Made by a program: the position numbers and the translations under genes. From CAWFPR01 sp963817635 (lineage in GTDB: Bacteria; Acidobacteriota; Vicinamibacteria; Vicinamibacterales; 2-12-FULL-66-21), in the NCBI GenBank assembly GCA_963817635.1, contig CAWFPR010000027.1, positions 1 through 64,000 of the forward strand: DNA of 64,000 nucleotides, given 5' to 3'. Position 1 is the first letter of the stretch, and each line of letters opens with the position of its first letter. A model generated the notes under the pieces. The model saw only the letters and a program-made list of their open reading frames with translations, was not told the DNA's origin and searched no databases. Shown in pieces: positions 16,193 through 26,319 of the stretch.

Positions 16193-19042
16193 TCACGATC
16201 GTCCTCCTCGGACGAAAGGAAGCGGTACTGACGCCCCTGACGACGTGCGATGGCTCAACGCGCGGAGAATCGCGTCCAGCACGGCGTCCAGTTCCCTGCC
16301 GAGGTCTTCGGCCAGAAACCGCAGCACGAGATAGCCGCTCTCCTGAAGCAACTGGTCCTTGCGTCGGTCGCGCCGGTAGGCGCCCCGGTCGGCGAGATGC
16401 TGCGCGCCATCCAGCTCCACTGCTACGCGCGCGTCCGCACAGAGCAGATCGACCTCCATGTTCCCTGCGCCATCAAACGGAATGGGCAACTTCGTGTTGA
16501 CAGCGAACCGCCCCTTCGCCACAGCAGCGTCTCGAGCCGCCTGAAGAGAAACGCCTCGGTCGCACTCCGTGCGCGTTGGGCGCCCTCGGCATCGGGCGGC
16601 ACTGGCCGCGCCACATGAACGAACAGACTCGCGAGCGGCGAATCGACGCCATCCCTCACCAGCCTGCGCACGCTGCCCGAGTAGTCGCGTTTCCAGACAG
16701 GGTCTGACGGCAGCACGACATCGGCCGGCCATCCGGGGATTGCACTCGCGGGCAGGAGCACTGTGTAGCCGATGGCTTCGTAGCCCCGGCAGCGCCGATC
16801 GAACATCCGTGCAAGCATCGGCACGTTGAGATCCGCGTAGTCGTAGACGCGCACCTCGCGCTTGCCGTCGTGAAGGCGGTGCAGACGACCCGCGTACTGC
16901 GCGATGGTCCCTCGCCAGGAGACCGGCAACGTGAGGAACAACGTGTCGAGCCGGGAATCGTCGAAGCCCTCGCCCACGTACTTGCCGGTGGCCAGGATGA
17001 CTCGGGGCTCATCACCGGGGATAGGAGGCGAGCCTGTCCGCTATGGCCTGTCGCTGTTTCTTGCCCAGCCCGGCCCGCAAGGCAACCAGGTGACGCACGT
17101 TGTCTGCGAGTCCGCGCTCGAGACGGTCCAAATGTTCGTTGCGTTCGGTCAGCACGAGTGGCGACCGCGCCGTTGCGCAGCGACTCGACGACGTCTTCGC
17201 AGATGCGTCGGTTGCGTGCGTCGTCTTCGATCAGTTCTCGGTACAGGGCCTGAAACTCCAGCCGCTTGTCGGACTCCGGCGCGCCGGCCTGTCTGGAACG
17301 AGGTCGGCTGCACGAAGACGCATAGTGCTCGAACGGACGGGCAGCCGCCTGTGCCTTGGCGTTCACCCGGTGCCGAATCGGACCGCACTGCATGAAGATG
17401 ATCGGATGATGGCCATCCTTGCGCGCGACGGTCGCGGACAGTCCCAGGACGAACCGCGCCTTCGCTTGGCGGGCCACCTGTTCGAAGCTGTGCGCGGAGA
17501 GGTGGTGACACTCATCGACGATCAGATGCCCGTACTCGATCGACGCGGTTGTCGACCACTCCCTTGCTTGACCAGGCTCTGAATGATGGCCACGTCGACG
17601 ATGCCGGTTGGCGCGTTGCCGTCCACCCCCGATGCGGCCGATGGATCTCCGCGGTAGGCCGAGAAATGTCGACAGCCGCTCGACCCATTGATCGAGCAGC
17701 TGCCGCCGGTGCACGAGGACGAGCGTGTTCACCCCGCGCTGGGCGATGAGCCGGCAGCGACGACCGTCTTGCCGAACGCCGTGGTCGCCGCCAGCACGCC
17801 GATGTCGTGCTCCGTCATCGCGTCGGCGGCCGACCTTCTGTTCGGGCCGCAATTCGCCGTGGAAGACGACGTCGATCGCGCGCCCTGTGTGCGCTCGTCC
17901 CGGATAGTGGGACGAATTCCGAGCGCCTCGAGTGTCTGCTGGACATCGTCGAGGCAGCCTCGCGGCAGTGCGATGTGATGCGAGTGATCCTCTGCGCAGG
18001 CGATGACGCGTGGCTTGTTGTAGGTGGACAGCCGCATCGCCTGCGCCTTGTAGAACTCGGGATTCTGAAACGCCGCGAGACGAAGCAGCCGGTTCCTCAA
18101 ACCAGGAGTGAGTCCCTCCTTGGCGATGTAGATCTGGTTGCCGAGGACCAACTCGAGGCTCGAGGGTAGGACGCCCGTGAGCGGTGGGTCGTGTCGCCGC
18201 CGGGACGGAGGCGCCGTCCACGGCTCCTCGTCGTCATCTTCGGGTGGCAGTCGAACGCCGAGAATCCGACCGCGGCGCTCGGCGTCCTGGACCAGAGCCT
18301 CCACCTGCGTTCGTCCGATCCGTCGCGTACTCGCAAGGAACGCCCACTGATCGGTCCATGGGACGAAGTCGTCGTCGAGAAACACGCTGTTGCCCTGATC
18401 GCGTGCGCGCTTCTGGAGCGGCAAAGCGATCAGGTTGCCGAAGCCACCTTGGGGCAGCGTGTCCTGGTTGGGAAAGAGGCGATCGTAGGAATCGAGCCCG
18501 ATGTCGGGACGGCCTTCCATCGCCTCGGTCAACAGGTGGGAACCTAGGCGTCGCACCAGCGCCGCCGGAAGCGCATCGTCGAAGAACAGCCACACATGGC
18601 CGCCTCTTCCGGACCGCGATCGCTCGAGGGCTGCTGGGATTCCCAGTCGGTGGCAGGCTCTCAGGAACGCGGAGGCATCATCCTGCCATCCAGCCTTGTC
18701 GAAATCGACCGCGAGGAAGAAACAGGTCTCATCGAGCAGCAGAGGGTACACGCCAGCGACGAAAGGCTGCCCTTCGGGATCCCGTCCAGAGAGGTGCCAG
18801 CGGATGACGTCGTCGGTGACGGGCAGGAAGCGCCGGTTGGGGCATTCGCGCACACTTGATCCGCGGCTTCTCGCAGACGCCCTTGACCCACTCATTCGCG
18901 CACGCAGGCGCGTAACCGGCTTCCCGGTCTTCCGGCTTTCGAAACGTCGCGGGTACACGTCCTCACGACCACGAAACAGTGAGCGGAAGATCCGGATCTT
19001 CTCCTCGGAAGACGAGCGCTGGTCCACAACTCCAGGATTCAT
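16193..19042 (-). pseudogene. TOTE-like primase-helicase-nuclease fusion (several frameshifts)
   Basis: Read on the minus strand from 19042. (1) An archaeo-eukaryotic-primase-like domain with FFLAVDFDKAGW (metal Asp pair) and SRSGRGGHVWLFF (G-x-H-x-W motif), plus DSYDRLFPNQDTLPQGGFGN. (2) An SF2 helicase: TTAFGKTVVAA (Walker A), TLVLVHRRQLLDQW, HLIVDECHHLS (DECH box), VLGLSATVARKDG, then EGFDDSRLDTLFLTLP and QYAGRLHRLHDGK (motifs V/VI). (3) A C-terminal PD-(D/E)xK domain of DUF559/Vsr type: NMEVDLLCADARVAVELDGA then RKDQLLQESGYLVLRF. The order matches what I know as TOTE conflict-system proteins. At least four frame changes occur, two of them compensating at 18850-18925. Decay and sequencing error cannot be separated. 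Confidence 0.8.
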
Positions 19043-19070
19043 ATTGCGCTCCAGTCAGGAGCCAGCACGC

Positions 19071-19935
19071 CTAAAGAGACTGGGAATCGACGTCGATCGG
19101 AATTCGGCGATGACCTCCTTCGACTTGTGCCACGCCTCGCCGTGTCAGTCCGGCAATCAATCCGAACCAGACGCGCTCGAAGGCCCCCAGTGCATCGTCA
19201 TCGCCGTAGACGACGTCGGCCGCGAGCATCGGCTTGATGTCGTCGGTCAGGCTTCGCGTCAGCTTGTCGAGCATCCGTTCCTCGGCGTTTGCTCGGGAGA
19301 TGGGCGTGCCTTCGTGTGCGAGGTAGTGGTTGAACGCGGCGATCACTTTCGCGGACGTCGAGCGACAGTTGCTTTAATCCCTCGTTGAGATCGAACAGGT
19401 CGCGCCCTTTCCGGCGCTGAAGAAGTGCCCGAAGCTTGGTTCCGAACAGCTCCTCGGCTTCGAACGACGCGACCGGGACCTTGCCGCTGAACCACGGATT
19501 CTCTACGGCGAACGGATAGGTCCGAATGCCGTACAAGGTCTCGTGTTCGCGGGTGTTGATCTCGACCTTCAACTTGGCCTTGGTCGCCGGCGCCGCCTCG
19601 GGCGAGAAGCTGAAGACCAGGTGAATCGAATGAGCCGCCGACTTGCGGCGGCACGGCCCGAGCCACGAAAGGGCACGCGAACAGCATCGACCGTCTTGCC
19701 GATCGGCTCGGGGCGCACCTGGACGAGGTCGATGTCCTCCGAGTATCGGAGCGGCTGACGGAACAGGAGCTTGTGGATGGCGGTGCCGCCACGGAATGCG
19801 AGGCGCTCGGCGAGGTACGGTTCGTCGAAGATGTCGCACAACGCGCGACAGATGAGGAGGTCCTGTTCGACCTGGCGCGGGTCCGGCCATGGCGTCGTCG
19901 CGGTCCACTCCTGGATATAGGCGCTGGGGAATCAT
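19071..19935 (-). pseudogene. abiEii: AbiEii-type toxin of third locus (frameshifted)
   Basis: Starts at the ATG at 19935, which overlaps the AbiEi stop (ATGA). After codon 5 the true frame shifts; the match then runs YIQEW ... CDIFDEPYLAERLAFRGGTA, IHKLLF, RYSEDIDLVQVRPEPIGKTV (nucleotidyltransferase G-G-T and D-x-D motifs), shifts again to AKLKVEINTREHETLYGIRT ... EELFGTKLRALLQRRKGRDL, and ends in a third frame (FNHYLAHEGTPISRANAEER). All family blocks are there, so the gene is whole in length but broken at three points. It is clearly diverged from the other two AbiEii copies. It ends 28 nt before the TOTE-like gene on the same strand. Confidence 0.78.
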
Positions 19936-20754
19936 GCGTCGATCTCCAGCGGGACGTTCAGACTCAGCTTCCAAGCGGGCGCATCGGGCGTCTTGCGCGC
20001 GCGCGAGGCTTGACACGGCGCGAACGGATGGGTCGAGCGGTTTGAATGACTTCGCCTTCAGGGCGAGCGGACGCAGGCTGACCGCCTGACGAGTGTGCCT
20101 GAAGTGCTCGAGCAGATAACCGAGGCGCCGCGCGGTGGAGTTCTCGTAGAAGGTGGCGGCGCGGGCGAGCGTGCGGGGATCAGCTTTCGGGCCGAGGTCA
20201 TGTACGATCTGCGCCGCGCCATTGAGACCGGCGGCCTGACGGAGGTACCGAACGACGTCGAGCAGGAGGAGCTCGACGCCGGCCGCCTTGGCGAAGCCGG
20301 CGTCGGTTCTCAACTGGGCAAGCCACGGCGCCTTGTTGACCGCAACGAAAGCGTCCGGCGCTTGATAGACGAATTGGATCCGTTGTCGATCGATCGCGAT
20401 GGGTCGAAGCTGTTTGGGGACGATGACCTGGAAGATCTGGGCGGCTTGATGCGAGGCTCCGTGAAACGCAGCGGCGCGGAGCAGCGAGATCCGGTAATCC
20501 AGGCCGAGATGGTGCATTAGCGGATCGATCCAGCCCGCAGGGTCAGGACCGCCGGCAGCACGGTCTTCAGGCCTCAGGATGAGGTAGAAACCCTGCTTCG
20601 GAGTCGCGAGCCGACGCTGCCGGGTCAGACGCGCCGCAGCGGCTGCGAACGAGGTTGCCGAGAGGCTCAGAATCTTCATGGCTTCGGCCTTGGTCAGAAA
20701 TCCACGCCCCTGGCCGAGCCGCTCGTCGAGATAGGCATCCAAGGTCTTTCTCAT
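19932..20754 (-). pseudogene. abiEi: AbiEi-type antitoxin of third locus (late frameshift)
   Basis: From the ATG at 20754 (MRKTLDAYLDERL): N-terminal wHTH (GFLTKAEAMKILSLSATSFA, AAAARLTRQRRLATPKQGFY), then the antitoxin domain with LDYRISLLRAAAFHGASHQA and GVELLLLDVVRYLRQAAGLN. Near the end the expected last strand WKLSLNVPLEIDA-stop lies in another frame, which would stop exactly on the toxin ATG. The switch falls in a CG-dinucleotide run (GCGCGCGCGC) near 20000. Without the shift the frame would fuse into the toxin region. The locus is a different AbiE lineage from the two cassette copies. Confidence 0.8.
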
Positions 20755-20765
20755 GCCCCAAGTAT

Positions 20766-20800
20766 ATTCAAAAAATCGAGGAATACGTCGATTTATGAAT
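20766..20800. promoter_or_regulatory. Imperfect palindrome upstream of third AbiEi
   Basis: ATTCAAAAAATCG (20766-20778) and CGATTTATGAAT (20789-20800) form an AT-rich inverted repeat with small imperfections around a 10-nt spacer, 12-46 nt upstream of the ATG at 20754. By analogy with the other two loci it is a candidate AbiEi operator. Confidence 0.5.
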
Positions 20801-20848
20801 ACGATTGGGGACAACATCTCGTGAACCCGACCACGTCACTCCTGGCCA

Positions 20849-21914
20849 TCATGCCGGGCCGCGACGACGTCCCGGCATCCGCACGACATTTCCGCCCTCG
20901 CCTCTTGGAGCGACGGGGATCCGGACCTGCTGGCTCGCGGCCACCAGATCTTCCTTCAGCAAATGCGCGTAGTGCGCCTCGGTGACGGCGACGCTCGAGT
21001 GCCCGAGGATCTTCGACAGCTTGTAGATGTCGCCGCCGGCCTGGAGCCATCGCGTGCCGAAGGTGTGGCGCAGCGCGTGCGGGGTGATCGTCGGGATCTT
21101 CGCGCGCGCCGCGCCTTCGGCCAGCACCTCACGTAGCCGCTGCGGGTTCTGCTTCCACAGCTTGCCTTCCTCTTCGAGCTGCTCCTTCAGCGCGGCGTGG
21201 GCATCGGGCTGCATCGGCACGTCGCGCTCCTTGCGGAACTTGCCGATCACGTGGACCGTGCCGCGGATCCAGTCGATGTCCTGCTTCGGATCGATGCCGC
21301 GAATCTCGTCGAGGCGGCAGCCCGTGCCGAGCGCGAAGCGGACGAAGCGCTGGAAGCGCGCGTGGAGCGCATCCAGCAGCTTCGTCTCCTCGTCGAGCGT
21401 CAGCACGCGCGTCCGCGGCTTGTCCTTCCCGCGCTTGATGCCGCGGAACGGGTTGCGGATGTCGTAGCCCTCGTCGATCGCGCGCTCGAAGATCGACTGC
21501 AGCAGGCCGCGCTCGCGCCGGACCGTGCTCTCCGACACGAGGCGCCGGTTCTTGTGGCCCGGGATTGCCGGTCGTCTGCGTCCGTCGCAGGTTCAGATAG
21601 CGGACGATGTCCGACTTCGTGATTTCGTCGAGCGGTCTCGCGCCGAAGTGCGGCAGGAAGTGCGCGACAATCTGCGCGTCGCGGTTCCGGGCGGACTTCA
21701 GCGGCGTGTACGTCTTGCGGTACACGGCCCACCATTCAGCGAAGCTCGGAATCGTGCTCTTCCAGCCGTGCACGCCGGCCCGGATGTCGAGCTCGATCTC
21801 GTTGGCGCGTCGCTCGGCCGCCTTCTTGTCCGCGAACCCGGTGGACTCGCGGTAGACCTGACCGTTGATCATCTTGCGGAGATACCAGACGCCGCCGCGC
21901 TTCACCAAAGCCAT
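20849..21914 (-). pseudogene. int: Tyrosine recombinase/integrase 2 (frameshifted)
   Basis: The N-terminal part from 21914 has the ALVKRGGVWYLRKMINGQVY arm-domain type start and a SAM-like core-binding domain ending YLNLRRTQTTGNPG. An extra C in the following GGGCCAC moves the frame near 21560. The rest (SESTVRRERGLLQSIFERAI ...) holds ALGTGCRLDEIRGI (catalytic Arg), TPHALRHTFGTRW (H-x-x-R), ILGHSSVAVTEAHYAHL (His and nucleophile Tyr). All catalytic residues are therefore encoded across two frames. An HTH/excisionase-like gene lies directly upstream. It lies well inside island 2, not beside an att repeat, which suggests it is the integrase of an older element now embedded. Confidence 0.85.
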
Positions 21915-22062
21915 ACTTCACCTTCTTCTCCAGGCAGCGGTCGAGTGCTGCGCGATCGAACCGGAGGAGACGACCGTGCCGGATGAACGGCAACTGAAGC
22001 CGTGCCGACCGGTGGTACAGCGCGTGCCGCGTCATGCAGAGGTATTGCGCGGCGGCGTCCAC
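21736..22062 (-). CDS. Excisionase-like HTH protein upstream of integrase 2
   Basis: The useful part is residues 1-50 from the GTG at 22062: DAAAQYLCMTRHALYHRSAR and LPFIRHGRLLRFDRAALDRC, a MerR/excisionase-type HTH with wing. The frame then continues into the integrase gene, which begins at 21914 on the same strand. The real protein probably ended near 21912, where a shift by one base meets TGA beside the AAGGTG ribosome-binding site of the integrase. Start and stop are both uncertain. The role is probably excision control or element regulation. Confidence 0.5.
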   Translation of the reverse strand: MDAAAQYLCMTRHALYHRSARLQLPFIRHGRLLRFDRAALDRCLEKKVKYGFGEARRRLVSPQDDQRSGLPRVHRVRGQEGGRATRQRDRARHPGRRARLEEHDSELR

Positions 22063-22639
22063 GTCGAGCCAGCGCGGCGTCGATGACTGGACCTGGTCGT
22101 GAGACGGGCTCGCGCTCTTCCAGCGCGAGATCGACGGACGGAACGACGTCTCTTGGGTTCCATGGCAACCTCTCGAAGTGTGGCCGAGGCGTCGTTGGGG
22201 AGGACGTCGTGCGATGCGCTGTGCGCGTCGCCGGGCGTGGGGTCCGGAGCCGCCCTCGGGTTCAGCGGCTCACCTGACCGCCAGGGCCTTTAGCCGTGGC
22301 AACCTCGAATCAGCTCGCGCTACCGGGCTGGCCCGGTGGAAATCTGGCGGCTGAATGAATCGTGAACTGTTTGGTTTGGAAGCGTCCCTCCGCGCCGGTC
22401 GGCGCAGGACGGGGCGAGTGGTGAGGAGTCGATGCTACCGCCGGAGAATCATGGTCGTCAACGTCATCGGTAGAGTCAACACCGCGCGGGCGACCCTGGC
22501 GATTCTCGGCGACTACCGAACCCGCAGACTTAGGCTCTTAGACGATCGACGTTCGAAACTACTCGCGTACCATCCCGAGACGACGGAGCACTTCGATCCC
22601 ACGTGCATTGCCGATAACCGAGAGCCCCCAGTACCCGCG
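22063..22639. other. No recognisable gene
   Basis: About 580 nt upstream of integrase 2. Open frames on the plus strand (for example from 22355) have no domain and look random, with many Arg and no credible start. Confidence 0.45.
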
Positions 22640-22990
22640 CTAGGGATTTGCAAACAGCCGCTGGCTCGGCGATCGCTTCCGGGTGTCATTGTTAAGGTAA
22701 CCGCGCATTCCTGCCTGAAACTCCTTCAGTTCCCTAGGAAGATTGCCCAGTCTCGAGACAGGTTTGAGATCCCTGAACGCGTCTTCGATGTCGGAAAGGT
22801 GCTTTGGGTCGCTGGCACTCGATCCGAGAAGATGCATTGCAACCACCAGGACGTCCATGTCCGCGGCGCCCGACAAACCGCTCGCAATAGCCTTCGTGTC
22901 TCGACCAAGCCGCACCGGCCAATCCGTGCCTCGCGTCAACGCTGACGGTTTGAGCGCGTCGATGGAGACTGCGCTCCGCCGCGCGATCGT
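22640..22990 (-). pseudogene. Unrecognised protein fragment
   Basis: A minus-strand frame ends in about 110 residues of balanced composition (VSIDALKPSALTRGTDWPVR, MDVLVVAMHLLGSSASDP, LSDIEDAFRDLKPVSRLGNL). Upstream of about 22990 it overlaps the DUF1524 fragment on the other strand and becomes Arg-rich. I read it as the 3' end of an unknown gene truncated by a recombination joint. No function is offered. Confidence 0.35.
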
Positions 22991-23023
22991 TTTCCGAAGC
23001 GACTGCCGGAGGCCGTGCGTTAG

Positions 23024-23861
23024 GTCGGCCCGTTCGCCTACGTCCTCCAACGGCTCGACGGTGTCGCCAGCCTCGCCGGGCTGGAGATCAAGCACATCTT
23101 CCCGCAGAGCCCGACGGATACCTGGAGCGGCGACGGACAACGCGTCTGGGCTTCGTTCACCGAGGAGGAGCGGGCAAGGCACCGGGCGCTGCTGCAGACC
23201 CTTGGGAACCTGGCGCTGTTGGAGCAGCCGCTCAACGCCGGGGCGAGCAACAGGCCGTTCCAGGAGAAGAATACTTACTATCTGAAAAGCGAGGTCGGCT
23301 CGACGAAGGCGCTGGCGCATGTTGTCAAGACGTCCAACGGAGAAAAGCCGAGAGTCTGGGACGTGCCTGCGATCGAGGGTCGCACACAAGAACTGACCGA
23401 GAAGTTCCTGCAGATCTGGCACCGGCCAGACAGCGGCGACATTGATGACTCGGTGGAGCTGGTGCCGATCCTCGACGTCCCCAAGAAGCCGGGATGGTAC
23501 CGGGGCTGGAGGACCGAATTCGAGTACCGTGAAGTTCCGCGACGAGAATCTGGGAAGTTAAGGACGTCAAGACCATGTACAACCGCGTCTTCGAGCACCT
23601 GTGGTCCACGCATCGGTCAGCCCGGTACTTGACTACAGCAGGTCGAGGAAGGGGCCCATCTTCGAGAAGGAGGAATGGAAAGGCCAGTTCGATGCACTCG
23701 CCGACTCGCACTACTTGTTCATGGGGCTTTTCCCGCAATACATGCTCGGTCACGTCCAAGGGGTCTTGGAGGAGTTGGGTCTCGCAGATGAGGTGCTCGT
23801 CAAATTCTCACCTGCCGAGGACGACGTCAGTTGGACTGGTGCCGAAGTCGGCGATATCTGA
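23024..23861 (+). pseudogene. DUF1524 (HNH) restriction protein remnant, GmrSD/DUF262-like
   Basis: Opens at 23024 directly after a TAG and lacks a start. YVLQRLDGVASLAGLEIKHI, then FPQSP, then LLQTLGNLALLEQPLNAGAS and NRPFQEKN are the conserved H-x-x-P ... LGNL ... N pattern of the DUF1524 HNH domain, which ends DUF262 proteins such as the type IV restriction enzyme GmrSD. Matching sequence continues through ILDVPKKPGWYRGWRTEFEY and, after at least three 1-nt frame shifts between 23540 and 23640, through EKEEWKGQFDALADSHYLFM to the stop at 23861. The DUF262 ParB-like NTPase part is absent, so this is a 5'-deleted defence gene. Confidence 0.7.
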
Positions 23862-24002
23862 TCCGGGGCACAGTGTTTCGACGGCTGTGCCTATCAACAA
23901 CGAGGACTCGGAGACAGGAGTTGAACGCACTCGAGGCAATCCGGCTTGTCGTTTGAATTTGGGGATATTGTCAATGTCGTAGGTCGCCGCGTGAGTTAGG
24001 CG

Positions 24003-24365
24003 GCGTTCTTCTTCACCTCATCGACCGTAGCCTTCCGTTTCTCCTGCACGCCGACGACGAAGTGGACGCCGGCGCGCACAAGCGGCAGCAGTTCGGATCC
24101 ATTCATTCGCCAGCGCTCTTCCACCATCGCGAGTAGCTTGAAGGCCTCAGCGCCTTCGTGCGTGAGCCGGCGCCCTTGGTCACGAGTCGGCGCTGCCGTC
24201 CGGTCGCGAAGGGTGACTCGATGATGTTGGTGGTGCGCAAATGCCGCCAGTGCTCCGCCGGGAAATCGTAGAAGGTAAGGAGCTGCGCCTGGTCGCGGCG
24301 CAACGACGTCACGGCCTTCGGGTACTTCGCCGTCGTACCCGGCCGCCAAAGGCGTGCATGCCGGC
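24003..24365 (-). pseudogene. IS256/mutator transposase, C-terminal remnant
   Basis: VTSLRRDQAQLLTFYDFPAE, HWRHLRTTNIIESPFATGRQ, then (other frame) FKLLAMVEERWRMNGSELLP and VHFVVGVQEKRKATVDEVKK ending in TAA. This is the standard end of IS256-family transposases, including the TTNIIE(S) block. The gene is cut at about 24365 by the repeat at 24371 and is frameshifted at least once. It is a mobile-element scar. Confidence 0.85.
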
Positions 24366-24370
24366 CTCGG

Positions 24371-24460
24371 CTTCCCCGCGAGACCGCACCAGTTTGAAAG
24401 CGCAGGATTGCAGCGTCGATGTCCGCCGTCGCTCCGGTAATTGCCGACCCAAGGGAGCGC
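24371..24460. repeat. ~90-bp direct repeat, copy 1
   Basis: CTTCCCCGCGAGACCGCACC ... AAGGGAGCGC recurs at 31368-31458 with about three mismatches and the same orientation. Here it is wedged between the IS256 scar and the IS21 scar. Its nature is unknown; it may be the remnant of a gene or a small element shared by the two sites. Confidence 0.8.
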
Positions 24461-24650
24461 TAGATGCGCCGAAGCGACCATCCGAGCCGTCCGAGCGCGA
24501 GAATTTGCTGCTGCTTGTCGTTGTCCAAGACGTTGCCCATGACGGCGACAGAACATGCGTTCATCGCCGACGTCAATGTCTTGAATCGATACAGAGAATG
24601 GCCGGTTTTCAGCTGTCGATAATGGACGGTTTTGGGTGTCCACCGAGGCG
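24461..24650 (-). pseudogene. istA: IS21-family element end with istA N-terminus
   Basis: On the minus strand MGNVLDNDKQQQILALGRLG followed by WSLRRI is the usual start of IS21-family IstA; it is cut off at 24461 where the direct repeat begins. Upstream lies a terminal-repeat-like TGTCGATAATGGACGGTTTT / ACACCC region (about 24600-24645) of the kind seen at IS21 ends. Only ~27 codons of istA remain, and no istB is present. Confidence 0.7.
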
Positions 24651-25362
24651 TTGCGGTCGCCTTATGAGCTTTCCTAGCACGCGCGGAGGCGACGTCGGGG
24701 CCGCTAGCCCCGCGGAGCGGGGTCGAAGCGAAGCGAAGAGCCTCGACGTCGTTGAGCACGTGCGGGAATTTGATCGTCGAGGCGACCGCAACATCTTGTG
24801 GGCGGTTGTTTCTTTGGACTCGGGGGTCTAACAAGGGCGGCAACAGACTCACTCCGAATGATCGTTCGGCAGTTTGTTGACGCGTATCCGTTCACGTTTG
24901 TCGGAATTAGTCAGTGTTGCTCGGCGCATATGCGCTCGATCTCGGTGCGTACGGAGATGTGTAAACGTCGTCCGCCCGCCGAATCCAGTGCGACCCACAG
25001 TGGCCGTAGCAGCCTTTGCTTGATGTGGATCGCAAGGGAGTCCATTCGGCGCTGGCAGCGACGCTGCGGCGCCAACGAATGGAACGAGCTCGGCCCCACT
25101 TGCTGCGTCTGCCAAGTCGTCAAACAAAATCAACCTCCGCTCGACCGCACCGCAGTTGCCTGCCAGGCCAGGTCGATCGGATCCGCCAGGGCGAATCCAA
25201 CGGCGCTCCAATGTCGAGGGTTCAGCTTCATTGAGGAATTCGTCGAGCGCGGGGCTGCCGGTCTCGGGCCCCGCAGACATATTACTCGCGACTCTCCTGA
25301 GCTGGATGGAACGACCAGACCCATATCGTCTTCGCATCGACTCCGTGCGCGACGAGGCCGCA
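24651..25362. other. No recognisable gene
   Basis: About 710 nt between the IS scars and the VWFA gene. Frames on both strands are open for up to ~190 codons but show no domain or conserved pattern. It could hold a decayed transposase on the minus strand (LAIHIKQRLLRPLWVALDSA), which I cannot confirm. Confidence 0.4.
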
Positions 25363-26319
25363 TCACGGGCGCGGCGTCTGGGCGGGACGCGCGTAGCCTG
25401 GCCTAGCCCTGACCTCCACATTTCGACGGTTCACGCGCACCTGGATGGGATGCCACCCCGCGACATCTACGCCGGAAGGCGTGTACGACAGCACGTAGCG
25501 TGTCCGAAAGTTGTTCAGGATAGAGACGAACGTCGATGAGAGGTCGTTGGTGCTCTGGACCTTGAGCAGTGCGCCTCCTGTGTCCTCTGTGAGAAACGTC
25601 AGCAGGGCTGTTCGAGCCATCTGCGGGTTTCGGTTAAAGAAGGCGCGGGAGGCCTCCCGCGGAAGCTGATCCCGCCCCATTCGGCCCGCTCCGCCGTCAA
25701 TCGGCATAGGCGAGACCGCGAATATCGGAACGTCCGATCGCATCGCCTCTTCGAGCAATGGGCCAGCTTCCAGCCAGCTCGAGGTGTCCTCACCGTCGCT
25801 GAACACGATCGCAACCGGTTTCCGCACATCGCCATGACGGAGTACCAGCGCGCTGAAGATCGCGTCGTGCAACGATGTCGAACCATAGGCTGTCAACCCG
25901 TCCAGTACCTCGGTAGCGGTGCTGCGAGGATCTGACGGCGATGCGCGCTCGTGCACATCGTGAGAAAACGTCAGCAGCGTCACACCGTCGGACGGCCGAA
26001 GGCTCGCAACCGCCGCCGCAGCCGCCTTTTTCAATTCCACAAGTTGGCTTGACCGAAGGCTGCTGCTTGTATCGAGAACGAGGAGCAGGTGTAGCGGTAC
26101 GCGATCGGCCGACACAGCGGTGACACTTTGGATTATGCCCCGATCACGAACGGTGAAATCGGCGGCGGTCAATCCCGTGACGACGTTGCCGCGAAGCGTC
26201 ACGGTCACGTCCACCTGCACGACCTCGATGACCGACCGGAAGCGTTGTTCGGCTGCCGAATCGAGTGCGCCGCCGCGCGCTAATGCCACGCACATCAGCA
26301 CGGCGCCCGCGCGTCTCAA
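25363..26319 (-). CDS. VWFA-related domain protein (TIGR03436 type), secreted
   Basis: 318 residues. Short N-terminal signal-like segment (AGAVLMCVALARGGALDS), then the Acidobacteriota-type lead-in VVQVDVTVTLRGNVVTGLTA followed by a VWA domain whose MIDAS begins LLLVLDTSSSLRSSQ (D83-x-S85-x-S87), with conserved Thr/Asp positions at STSLHDAIFSAL and AIVFSDGEDTSS. The C-terminal strand FRTRYVLSYTPSG closes the family signature. Such proteins bind metal and probably protein partners outside the cytoplasm. The start overlaps the TPR gene stop (ATGA), so it is the last gene of a four-gene operon with the TPR, 12-Cys and thioredoxin-like genes. Confidence 0.85.
   Translation of the reverse strand: MRRAGAVLMCVALARGGALDSAAEQRFRSVIEVVQVDVTVTLRGNVVTGLTAADFTVRDRGIIQSVTAVSADRVPLHLLLVLDTSSSLRSSQLVELKKAAAAAVASLRPSDGVTLLTFSHDVHERASPSDPRSTATEVLDGLTAYGSTSLHDAIFSALVLRHGDVRKPVAIVFSDGEDTSSWLEAGPLLEEAMRSDVPIFAVSPMPIDGGAGRMGRDQLPREASRAFFNRNPQMARTALLTFLTEDTGGALLKVQSTNDLSSTFVSILNNFRTRYVLSYTPSGVDVAGWHPIQVRVNRRNVEVRARPGYARPAQTPRP

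Noticed and set aside
22355..22945. 196-codon plus-strand frame
   Set aside because: No recognisable motif and overlaps a more protein-like minus-strand fragment.
24849..25421. 190-codon minus-strand frame as a gene
   Set aside because: No start context, no domain, uneven composition; lies between IS scars.
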